A stretch of DNA of 64,000 bases from CALBPI01 sp039821645 (GTDB lineage Bacteria > Pseudomonadota > Gammaproteobacteria > Steroidobacterales > Woeseiaceae): NCBI GenBank assembly GCA_039821645.1, contig JBCBNU010000002.1, positions 1 to 64,000 on the forward strand. The letters are read 5' to 3'. Below the pieces are notes generated by a model. The model worked only from the letters and a program-made list of their open reading frames with translations. It was not told the origin of the DNA and did not search any database. Positions within the stretch are counted from its first letter, which is position 1. The number at the start of each line of letters is the position of its first letter. A program made the position numbers and the translations under genes. Positions 9,601 to 16,458 of the stretch are shown in pieces.

Positions 9601-10182
9601 ATGCTCGACCCCGTCTCACCCGCTGCGGTGGTCGCGGGAAACGTTGAAACCTCCCAGGCCGTGACCAACGCACTATTCGCCGCGTCGGGTCGACTCGCGC
9701 ATGGGCAAGGCACGATGAATAACCTCACATTTGGAAACGAAAGCGTTCAATACTACGAAACGATTGCGGGTGGCAGCGGCGCGGGAGCTGGTTTCCCGGG
9801 CGCCAGCGGGGTGCAGACGCACATGACAAACTCGCGCACAACCGATCCCGAAATTTTGGAGACACGGCTACCGGTGCGTCTGCTGCAATTCGAGTTGCGA
9901 CGAGGCAGCGGTGGCGCAGGCCGGTGGGTTGGCGGCGATGGCATTGTGCGACGTCTCGAAATGCTCGAACCTGTCCGGGCGACGATACTCAGTGGCAACC
10001 GCCGTCAAACGCCTTCGGGCATCAAGGGGGGCGACAACGGCGCAGCTGGCATCAATCGAATCCGCCGCGCCGATGGCGCTCTGGAAACACTGCCCGGGGT
10101 AGCGAGCGCCGAATTAGACGCTGGCGATGTCTTCGAAATTCTAACACCAGGCGGCGGTGGTTTCGGCAAACCCGGGGACTAG
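6625..10182 (+). CDS. 5-oxoprolinase-type hydantoinase (HyuA-HyuB fusion)
   Basis: A 1185-residue cytoplasmic enzyme combining both hydantoinase/oxoprolinase halves. The N-terminal half has the ATP-binding actin-like fold with DRGGTFTDV (16-24) and MDMGGTSTDI near 291. From about residue 675 the HyuB-like half begins, with ERLDYSCALFD and NSPYAGGTHLPDITAV. Full-length fusions of this size are typical of ATP-dependent 5-oxoprolinase, which opens 5-oxoproline to glutamate; hydantoin or other lactam substrates are possible. It is transcribed divergently from the symporter gene, with 19 bases between the two start codons. Its 3' end overlaps the sheath-like gene by 4 bases. Confidence 0.9.
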   Translation: MSEDSDNSPGWRFWIDRGGTFTDVIARAPDGTEHVQKLRSSAPSLYADAAVEAIRQILANSTVNTRFVQSIRIGTTVATNALLEASAPPIALLVTEGFSDLLQIADQRRRQLFGLELVPREIPIARILTTRARVQADGRELSSHNLEALEQAFTELAEDHIEHLAISLLHNWQHPSHEEIALGLARSVGIKHITCSHQTAPIRGYLARTETTLVDTWLTPVLHDYLSQFKNALGDIADVERITVMQSHGGLASAATVRGKDAVLSGPAGGLIALAEGAKAVNLSAVIGMDMGGTSTDICHWRGTFEQQTDNEIGGYRLHTPMLRLDTIASGGGSLLSCADGRLQVGPGSAGASPGPAAYGMQGPATLTDANVVLGRLPPEFLPTVFGEHGDLPLQTSAAQAAIDALRLENAALLGDASLETLAEGWLRIAVEQVANAGRQLTLKHGSDSRQFALAAFGGAAGQIACAVADALNVSTIWLHPRAGVLSALGIGIAERKTLREISIEAPLHECWNRIEAERKAQARTLATDARLETTALIAIAGTDGSLEIPWADIDSLRTLFKQHHQKRYGVEPEGELTLVGVRYCVAISTHNDVPIETWPSATALGESTLWLQGKPHRVPVLPPAAIGETPIAGPFIIVSDHTTLVVEPGWSATRNASNHLLLHRIRRASVVAPKDKAVDPALLEVFNRRFTLVAEHMGHVLERTAQSVNIRERLDYSCALFDANANLIANAPHMPVHLGSMGSSVQHVLERVPSLKDGDVYLVNSPYAGGTHLPDITAVRPWFDQQGDVRFFVASRAHHADVGGLTPGSMPANSTTIDQEGVLLDCFQLVADGVIREAELRSLLSDAAYPARNPERNVSDLKAQLAALQEGCGQIGRLVNSFGEATVDRYMHFVFENARRTIADVIAKLPNGEASVVLDDQSQVNVALVVRDQRLTVDFTGTSAQHLGNFNAPAAVTRAAVLYFLRVLAERDIPLNDGCLADVEIIVPPRSMLDPVSPAAVVAGNVETSQAVTNALFAASGRLAHGQGTMNNLTFGNESVQYYETIAGGSGAGAGFPGASGVQTHMTNSRTTDPEILETRLPVRLLQFELRRGSGGAGRWVGGDGIVRRLEMLEPVRATILSGNRRQTPSGIKGGDNGAAGINRIRRADGALETLPGVASAELDAGDVFEILTPGGGGFGKPGD

Positions 10183-11717
10183 AGCGTCGCAGACGCCTGA
10201 TGCAGCGCGGTGCGCGTCGCACGTGTGCCATTCGGTTGCAGCAGCAAGCTATACATCACGGGCTGCAACGCACCTTTCGGCTGAAAGCCCAAAAGCACCC
10301 GGACGGTATGCTCCGTATCGCTCAAATTGGCATTCGTTGCCGCGTCACACTGGACCCACCAACCATCGGATACCGCACTGCCGACAAACGCCCCCTGCTC
10401 CGCCAACGCTCGCAAAAACTCCGCAATCTGAGTACGAAGTGCGCTCCAAACCTGTTCATCCGGCTCGGAGAAAACGGCCCAACGCGTCCCTCGATCAATC
10501 TGGCCGAGAATAAATTTGGTCAGTCGCTGTTGCGGCAATGAACCCTGCGCACGATCGACTGTGTTTGCCGAGGTGACAAGACCGGGAAACAACAACCGAC
10601 CCTGCATACCAGGGATCAGAGGGTTTACGCCGCCTCGCAGGAGCGCCATTGCGTCGTCCGGCTGTAATTCGTAGGCAGGCTGCCAGTCGCGATGCAACGC
10701 TGCGGAGTTTTGTCGAATATCGTCAGACAGTGCGTGGTAGACATGATGTCGATCATCCTGTCTACACAGCAAACCCATCAGGGCGCCGGCTGCCGGCTTG
10801 CTACCGGCGTCAGTCGACTCCCGATCGACCACTGGGGGAAAGTAGGTCATGCAATGCGGGCTGGATACCGGCCTTAAACGCCGCCATCCGAGCAGGCTGG
10901 CCGCATCCCGACAATCGTCCGGCGGATCGACAACAAACATAGCATTGCGCATCGCGCAGTAGCGTTCAGCTGCCACGATAAACGCAGCGCCCGCCACAGG
11001 CCGACCGGGTGCACCGCAGGCATAGAGAAAATCAAATCGCTCAACGTCTTCCAGGCTAAACAGACCGGTCGCATGGCGCTCGCTGCCAACGAGATCGTAG
11101 TCAGTGAGATGATCGCCGTCACTTCCCAAATCCGACATGTCCACATAGCCAATGGCATTAGTAATAAAGTCAACGGCCGATGGCTTTGGTCTCGCTTCGG
11201 GTAGTGAACGCGGCGGCGCCAGCAATCGCGACTGCTCCAAGGCATGCACCGCAAACCGGGAGTCACCCTCGGCGCACGAAATATCCGAAAAGAACTCCTG
11301 ATCGACTATCTGACCGCTACGAGCATCCAGGCGCTGAACCGTTAAATTGAATCGCGTGTCGCTACTCACTCCATCCACATCGACCGACGCCCGAAGGCGT
11401 TCCGTCGAGCCGGGATTGCGCGCTGTCAGTTGCCAAGAATTGAGGGCCGTCGGAAGCTCCAGCGTACCACCACGCGCGTTGGCCGCGACCCGCACGACGA
11501 TGGCAGACCGGCCGCCGTGCTGGAAGAACTGTCGAACGGACATTGACAGTGTGCTTTGTTCCCACGGCTCACCGAAATGACGCTCAAAGTCGGCGAAGCT
11601 CGTTATCGGGACGGGGCGCTGCAGCGGACCGGATCGGGCGCGCCCAAGAAACACCGCGATGGTTTTCTGTCGAGGGTCGAGTGCCTCTCCGCGAGTCGGT
11701 GCGGAATTGACGGTCAT
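10179..11717 (-). CDS. Contractile tail-sheath-like protein, solitary
   Basis: A 512-residue protein with the order of conserved segments found in phage and PVC-type contractile sheaths. These are an N-terminal KTIAVFLGRARSGPL and ITSFADFERHFGE, then VRQFFQHGGRSAIVVRV, a middle domain with DTRFNLTV and FDFLYACGAPG, a DPPDDCRDA segment followed by TYFPPVV, and a C-terminal INPLIPGMQGR-like region. The end has IDRGTRWAVFSEPDEQVWSALR and FLRALAEQGAF. No tube, baseplate, spike, chaperone or ClpV-like gene lies nearby. The start was set at ATG 11717. A TTG at 11741 has GGAG at ideal distance and is a serious alternative. The role is unknown. Confidence 0.82.
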   Translation of the reverse strand: MTVNSAPTRGEALDPRQKTIAVFLGRARSGPLQRPVPITSFADFERHFGEPWEQSTLSMSVRQFFQHGGRSAIVVRVAANARGGTLELPTALNSWQLTARNPGSTERLRASVDVDGVSSDTRFNLTVQRLDARSGQIVDQEFFSDISCAEGDSRFAVHALEQSRLLAPPRSLPEARPKPSAVDFITNAIGYVDMSDLGSDGDHLTDYDLVGSERHATGLFSLEDVERFDFLYACGAPGRPVAGAAFIVAAERYCAMRNAMFVVDPPDDCRDAASLLGWRRLRPVSSPHCMTYFPPVVDRESTDAGSKPAAGALMGLLCRQDDRHHVYHALSDDIRQNSAALHRDWQPAYELQPDDAMALLRGGVNPLIPGMQGRLLFPGLVTSANTVDRAQGSLPQQRLTKFILGQIDRGTRWAVFSEPDEQVWSALRTQIAEFLRALAEQGAFVGSAVSDGWWVQCDAATNANLSDTEHTVRVLLGFQPKGALQPVMYSLLLQPNGTRATRTALHQASATL

Positions 11718-11820
11718 GCCCGGGTCAGAATGCTGAAGCAATTCTTGCTCCTGTCGCTCTTCGCTTCCTGTCGTGTGCGACTGGTATCCTTTCGAACTAT
11801 ACCCTACTGCGGGCACAAAC

Positions 11821-12852
11821 ATGGTGACAGGATTCAGCTATCTCGGTGCGCGGTTTCCGAGGATCGCGGCACGACTGCCAAGGCTACCACTTGGCCAGTT
11901 TCCCACCCCTTTAGAGGCGCTTGATGCAGAAACCGGACTATGGATCAAGCGTGATGACCAGACGCACGCCCTATACGGCGGAAACAAGATTCGCAAGCTC
12001 GAATACCTGCTCGCTGATGCACGCGGTCGAGGGATTCAACAGGTCGTCACTTTTGGCGGTGTCGGCTCCAATCATGCGCTGGCGACGGCCTTGCACTCGC
12101 GTGTGCATGGCCTTGAGTGTCAGTGCTGGCTCATGCAGCAGCGGATGACTTCGAGTGTTGCCGGTACGTTGCAGCGCCATCAGCAGAATCAAACCGATCT
12201 TTTTGTATCTCCACGCCAACGTGCAGAGCGTGTTCAGGCCATGCGCACACTCCGAGATGCAAGGAATGGAGATATCGCGGTCGTACCACTCGGTGGGACG
12301 TCGCCACTCGGCAGCATCGGTTACGTTAATGCTGCTTTTGAACTCGCCGCGCAATGGCGTGGCACCCCACCCGAACGTGTGTACGTCGCGGCAGGCACCA
12401 TGGGAACGGCCGCGGGTCTTGCCGTAGGATTCGCTCTGCTCAACTGGCCGACCGAGGTAGTTGCCGTTCAAGTGACCGCGCCTTCGCAGTGCAACGACGC
12501 CGGCATGCACAAGCTTTGCAGAAAAATCCTGCATCGATTGCATCGTTGTGAACCGCGCATCAACACGGCGCTGGTGCCTCGTGTCCGCTTGCGCACAACC
12601 TACCTTGGCGCTGACTACGCCGATCCAACGCCTGCGTCGAATGCTGCGGTTGGCACGGCGAGAGAACGTTGGGGATTGCCGCTCGAGACAACCTACACCG
12701 GTAAAGCAATGGCCTGCATGCTGGATGACCTGAATTCACGCAAATCCGGTGCGCCGTGGCTCTACTGGCATACCCATAGCGGACCTGCCGCAACGGCTGG
12801 CGAGCTCAATCCTGATTACGAGTCTTTACTGGCGCTTTGTCGCTCCGCTTGA
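11821..12852 (+). CDS. PLP-dependent D-cysteine desulfhydrase / ACC deaminase-like enzyme
   Basis: A 343-residue fold-type II PLP enzyme. YGGNKIRKLEYLL carries Lys56, the expected PLP Schiff-base lysine, and FGGVGSNHALA follows as the substrate and cofactor loop. These are features of the D-cysteine desulfhydrase/ACC deaminase family (TIGR01275 type). Which amino acid it acts on cannot be told from this. The start at ATG 11821 places the IKRDD segment near residue 44, as in relatives. A -10-like TATACC at 11798-11803 lies upstream. The 3' end overlaps a small opposite-strand ORF by 47 bases. Confidence 0.85.
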   Translation: MVTGFSYLGARFPRIAARLPRLPLGQFPTPLEALDAETGLWIKRDDQTHALYGGNKIRKLEYLLADARGRGIQQVVTFGGVGSNHALATALHSRVHGLECQCWLMQQRMTSSVAGTLQRHQQNQTDLFVSPRQRAERVQAMRTLRDARNGDIAVVPLGGTSPLGSIGYVNAAFELAAQWRGTPPERVYVAAGTMGTAAGLAVGFALLNWPTEVVAVQVTAPSQCNDAGMHKLCRKILHRLHRCEPRINTALVPRVRLRTTYLGADYADPTPASNAAVGTARERWGLPLETTYTGKAMACMLDDLNSRKSGAPWLYWHTHSGPAATAGELNPDYESLLALCRSA

Positions 12853-12946
12853 CGGCTGCGCGCTGTGGACGCGATTTGCGAACAGGCTTGAGCTTGCGCT
12901 GCGCCTCAGCCAGCACCACTTCCAACCATTCGTTGCGTTCACTCAT
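12806..12946 (-). CDS. Possible 46-residue basic protein
   Basis: A short reading frame starting MSERNEWLEVVLAEAQRKLK and continuing into a Lys/Arg-rich tail that ends KTRNQD. Its ATG overlaps the TGA of the L,D-transpeptidase gene (ATGA at 12946-12943), the same spacing used by the real genes upstream on this strand, so translational coupling is plausible. The first half could form an amphipathic helix and the tail could bind nucleic acid or phospholipid. No family is recognised. It lies antisense over the last 47 bases of the PLP enzyme gene. It is a candidate gene supported by context only. Confidence 0.45.
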   Translation of the reverse strand: MSERNEWLEVVLAEAQRKLKPVRKSRPQRAAVKRSDKAPVKTRNQD

Positions 12947-14085
12947 GGGGAACCTGCATCGCTCACGTCGCTTGCTTCCTGCATCAGCGCTTCGAGCATC
13001 TCGCTAACCTCGGCCCGGCTTGGCGCGTCTTCGGGGAGTTGCGCAATATTGCGAACGGGCTTGGCGGTGTCGGCTACCAAAGCGGCAGGCTCAAGCTTCA
13101 TCGGCATCCCATCTGCACGTTCGATCAGCGCCGAAACCGCCGCAATCATCGACTCATCGAGCTGAGCGCCGTAACGCTCCGTCAAGTACTCAATCGCCGA
13201 CGCCAACAGCTGTGCCGTTGACCGTTCATCGTCTTCGAGTATCGGGTAAGCAGCGATCCACAGCGCATCACCCTCTCGTCCGGCGACAAATGGCTGATTC
13301 ACGATGGTGACGTCGGCACCACGGTCTGTCGATGCGAACAGCACCTCGATATCTTCCGGGTAAAGGCGAACACAGCCGTGGCTCACTCGCATGCCGACCC
13401 CATACGGCTCATTGGTGCCATGTAGCAGATACCCTGGCATATCCAGTTTGAGCACATGTCTGCCCAAGGGGTTATCCGGCCCGGGCGGTACCACCGCAGG
13501 CAAGGGATCACCTGCTGCGCGATGCTCTGCCCTGACAGAAGCGGGCACATACCACGAAGGATCTGTCGCCTTGTCGATAACGGTCGCCTCACCGGTGGGC
13601 GTCGCCCAGCCGACGCGGCCGATTCCAATCGGGTAGGTCGCCAGCACGAATCCGTCGCCGTCCGTTGCTGGTTCGTGGACATAGAGTCGCTTCGCAGCGA
13701 TGTTCAATACGATTCCGGTACGCCGGGCATCCGGGAGAACGAATCGCGTCGGTAGAAAGACTTTAGTATCAGCGCCCGGCAGCCAGGGATCGACCTCCGG
13801 GTTGGCCTGCCGAATCTCGTCATAACCGAGGTCGTAGCTTCGAGCGATATCAGAAATCGTGTCCGTGTCGCGAGTACGAAGCACCTGAGTGGTACCGAAA
13901 ACCTGCTGCGTCGCATCGGAGTACTGCCAGCGATGCTCTGTGACCGGCTCCGCCGGCACCTCTGCCCAGGCCGGCGTAGGGTCCTTCAGTGTGCTGCTGC
14001 GATCCGGCGGCGGTTGCAGCAGGCTACATCCGGAAATGCTCGCGCAAACCGCGGCGGCGATTAACTTTGCATGCCAACGGCTCAT
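12943..14085 (-). CDS. L,D-transpeptidase lipoprotein with LysM-like domain
   Basis: A 380-residue envelope protein. The signal sequence ends in SISGC with Cys20 as the lipobox cysteine. A LysM-like segment (about 68-115, ending FLPTRFVLP) is followed by the YkuD catalytic domain. The catalytic motif is HGTNEPYGVGMRVSHGCVRL, with the nucleophile Cys in SHGCVR near residue 240 and the His in HGT. The domain order resembles ErfK/YbiS-type enzymes that attach lipoproteins to, or cross-link, peptidoglycan; which of these it does is not visible. A long C-terminal extension follows the catalytic domain. It overlaps the desaturase gene by 4 bases. Confidence 0.9.
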   Translation of the reverse strand: MSRWHAKLIAAAVCASISGCSLLQPPPDRSSTLKDPTPAWAEVPAEPVTEHRWQYSDATQQVFGTTQVLRTRDTDTISDIARSYDLGYDEIRQANPEVDPWLPGADTKVFLPTRFVLPDARRTGIVLNIAAKRLYVHEPATDGDGFVLATYPIGIGRVGWATPTGEATVIDKATDPSWYVPASVRAEHRAAGDPLPAVVPPGPDNPLGRHVLKLDMPGYLLHGTNEPYGVGMRVSHGCVRLYPEDIEVLFASTDRGADVTIVNQPFVAGREGDALWIAAYPILEDDERSTAQLLASAIEYLTERYGAQLDESMIAAVSALIERADGMPMKLEPAALVADTAKPVRNIAQLPEDAPSRAEVSEMLEALMQEASDVSDAGSP

Positions 14086-15002
14086 GCGTTGCTCCCTGAT
14101 GCCTGTCGCAGAACCTGTATGTAGCCGCTGGCAATCGGCGTACGTTCCTGATCAAGTCGACCTTGCTCCTGCAGCGCGGCGTGAATCGCGGGTAGTCGAT
14201 AGCATGGCGCACTCATGAACAAGTGATGTTCCGCGTGGTAGTTCACGAAGTAAGGTGCAACCAGCGCACGCGCGATCCAACCCGCATGCGTGGTTCGAGC
14301 GACACGCCAGGGGTTGTTCTCCGTTGAGACGCAGGCGTGCTCTGCGATATTACGCACCCGCAGAACCGCCATGTACCAGGTCATGAATGGCACGAGCCAC
14401 AACAGAAAGTACGCCCAAAGCAAGTCGCTCAATACGGCGAGTCCGATCAGCGCGACGTTAAACAGCAACATCGCACCATCGGCTTGCGATATCCGTCGAT
14501 TGAACACGAGGCCATAGAGCATCGGCAACAGACGCTGGCGCAGGAACGTCAAACCAGTGAGATCACGCAAGAGCTTGCGGACCAGACTTTGACCGCTCAC
14601 CGGAAACTTCGACGACAACACGAGATCCGGATCCTCTTCCTGCTGCGCATAGGTGTGGTGGCGCAGGTGATACTGGCGGTACTCAATCAGGGATATACCG
14701 AGTGGCCATGCACAGACCCAAGCCCCCAACCGGTCGTTCCAGCGGTGGGTGTCGTGCAACAGCCCATGCGCCGCCTCATGCATCAGAATCGCAAGCCCGA
14801 GTTGACGCGAGCCGATCACCACTGCAGCACCGACCACAACGACAGGATACGGAAACGCTATCGCCAGACCCGACGCCGCTCCGATCACTAGCCAGGCATG
14901 CATAACCATGCCAATGCCGCGCCACCGGCTGCGCGAACGCAGCATCGTCCAGCGCGAAGCACCAAAAAGCGAGCGACCTGAGACCTTGGCAATTCTTCCC
15001 AT
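14082..15002 (-). CDS. Membrane fatty acid desaturase family protein
   Basis: A 306-residue integral membrane protein with the three histidine boxes of the desaturase/hydroxylase superfamily: HEAAHGLLHD, HLRHHTYAQQ and the C-terminal HAEHHLFMSAP. These bind a di-iron centre. Four or more hydrophobic helices surround them. It probably introduces a double bond or hydroxyl into a lipid acyl chain, but carotenoid or sphingolipid substrates cannot be excluded. It sits upstream of the L,D-transpeptidase gene and overlaps it by 4 bases, so the two are likely cotranscribed. Confidence 0.87.
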   Translation of the reverse strand: MGRIAKVSGRSLFGASRWTMLRSRSRWRGIGMVMHAWLVIGAASGLAIAFPYPVVVVGAAVVIGSRQLGLAILMHEAAHGLLHDTHRWNDRLGAWVCAWPLGISLIEYRQYHLRHHTYAQQEEDPDLVLSSKFPVSGQSLVRKLLRDLTGLTFLRQRLLPMLYGLVFNRRISQADGAMLLFNVALIGLAVLSDLLWAYFLLWLVPFMTWYMAVLRVRNIAEHACVSTENNPWRVARTTHAGWIARALVAPYFVNYHAEHHLFMSAPCYRLPAIHAALQEQGRLDQERTPIASGYIQVLRQASGSNA

Positions 15003-15019
15003 TCGTTCAGTGTAGCAAT

Positions 15020-15781
15020 TCAGTCGGAATCTGGTCGGCGCAAGACATGAACAACCAACGGCCAGCGCACCCGTCGGCGCCCCTTACCGAAGGCTTCCGC
15101 GAGTTCGCTGTAACACTCAGTAACCGGATCGATACCGTTCGCGCGGATAAACCGCTGGGTAGCAGACCAACTGCGCAAGTAAGCGGCGAGTGTGGCTACC
15201 GTCCAGTCGCAAGCGGTTTCGAATCGAGGCACAGCGAGTCTCTGCCAATCCGGAAGAATGCCCCGGTAGCCTTGCTCGACATGAACCCTCTCGGGGGGCC
15301 AGTACGCATCCAGAGTCTGGCCATACAAGCGATCAACAACCGTGTCGACATCCGCACTGACTGTAACCCGCTGGTAGGTCCAGATCGCCAATACACCGCG
15401 CACATCCAAAACTCGCATCGCCTCGGAGTAGAAGCGCGGCTGATCAAACCAGTGCAAGGCCTGCGCGACGGTAATGAGGTGTACGCTCCCAGGGTCAAGA
15501 CCACTCGATTCTGCCGGTGCTGCGCGGTATTCAACTTGGGTACCCATGGGTGCATTGGCGATTTGAGCGGCGCTCGCGTCGGTAGCAATGACCGCATCAA
15601 CATGAGAGCGCAACACATCGGCCACCTGGCCGTTCCCAGTCGCACAGTCCCAAGCACGTGTCGATGCTGCTGCAGGAAGTTGACGCACCAACCAGCGATA
15701 TAGTGCGTGCGGATATCGCGGTCGCGCATCACGGTATACGGTCGCGTGCCGCGAGAAGTGATCCTTGAAAGCGGCGCTCAT
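15020..15781 (-). CDS. Class I SAM-dependent methyltransferase
   Basis: A 253-residue methyltransferase. The SAM-binding motif I is WDCATGNGQVA near residue 44, motif II is VIATDASAAQI, and a VHLITVAQALHWFD segment follows; the last matches a group of small-molecule methyltransferases related to yeast Crg1/TMT1. The substrate is unknown. The gene starts by overlapping the pdeM-like phosphoesterase gene by 4 bases, so it may be cotranscribed with the repair cassette upstream. That need not mean a role in repair. Confidence 0.85.
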   Translation of the reverse strand: MSAAFKDHFSRHATVYRDARPRYPHALYRWLVRQLPAAASTRAWDCATGNGQVADVLRSHVDAVIATDASAAQIANAPMGTQVEYRAAPAESSGLDPGSVHLITVAQALHWFDQPRFYSEAMRVLDVRGVLAIWTYQRVTVSADVDTVVDRLYGQTLDAYWPPERVHVEQGYRGILPDWQRLAVPRFETACDWTVATLAAYLRSWSATQRFIRANGIDPVTECYSELAEAFGKGRRRVRWPLVVHVLRRPDSD

Positions 15782-16458
15782 CCTACGACCTCGATCACGC
15801 TATCTGGCCCGGTCATGTAAATCCGCTCACCGCGGGTGAGCTTGATGTTCATGCCACCCGTGAAGCTGCCAAACGCTGGCAATACTGCATAGCGTTCGCG
15901 AAACCAGAACACCGGTGCCCGGGCACGATCGCGCCCTACCTGCAGGCGAAACACGGGATGCAAATGACCCGCGAGCACGTATCCGTCCGCACGCTCCTCC
16001 GGCTCATGGTCAAGAACAAACGGCCCGCGCTTTACCGGCTCGGCGTGCCACATCAAGCGCGTACTCAACGACTCGGGCAAGGCATCGATGGTAACCCGAT
16101 CGTGATTGCCAGCGATGACGCTCACCTCGACCTGAGGGAACTGACGTAACCAGTCGGCCAGCGCCTGTGGCCACACATCCCGCTGCCGTGGCGGCGCATG
16201 CATCAAATCACCAAGCACCATGACTTTGCTCGCAGCCCACGTCTCCACCAGGGCTGCCAATCGCCCGAAGTCACTCTCGTCGCTGCCGGCGGGAATCGCC
16301 AAACCTCGTGACCCAAAGACTTCCGCTTTTCCGAGGTGCCAATCGGCAACCAACAAGGCGTTTTGCGCCGGCCAATAGAGTGCACGCTCAGGAGTCGCAA
16401 TCAGCGTCTCACCGCAGCAGGTCACTTCACAGACACGTTGTGAGTCTGGATTGATCAT
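15778..16458 (-). CDS. pdeM: Ligase-associated metallophosphoesterase (PdeM-like)
   Basis: A 226-residue calcineurin-like phosphoesterase. Metal-binding motifs appear in order: VADWHLGKAE, LGDLMHA, AGNHDR and GHLHPVF. The WHLGK form of the first motif and the position right after a ligase-associated helicase identify it as the small nuclease/phosphoesterase of the ligase-associated DNA damage response cassette (TIGR04123 group). It overlaps the helicase gene by 4 bases and the methyltransferase gene by 4 bases. Nuclease activity is inferred from the family. Confidence 0.9.
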   Translation of the reverse strand: MINPDSQRVCEVTCCGETLIATPERALYWPAQNALLVADWHLGKAEVFGSRGLAIPAGSDESDFGRLAALVETWAASKVMVLGDLMHAPPRQRDVWPQALADWLRQFPQVEVSVIAGNHDRVTIDALPESLSTRLMWHAEPVKRGPFVLDHEPEERADGYVLAGHLHPVFRLQVGRDRARAPVFWFRERYAVLPAFGSFTGGMNIKLTRGERIYMTGPDSVIEVVG

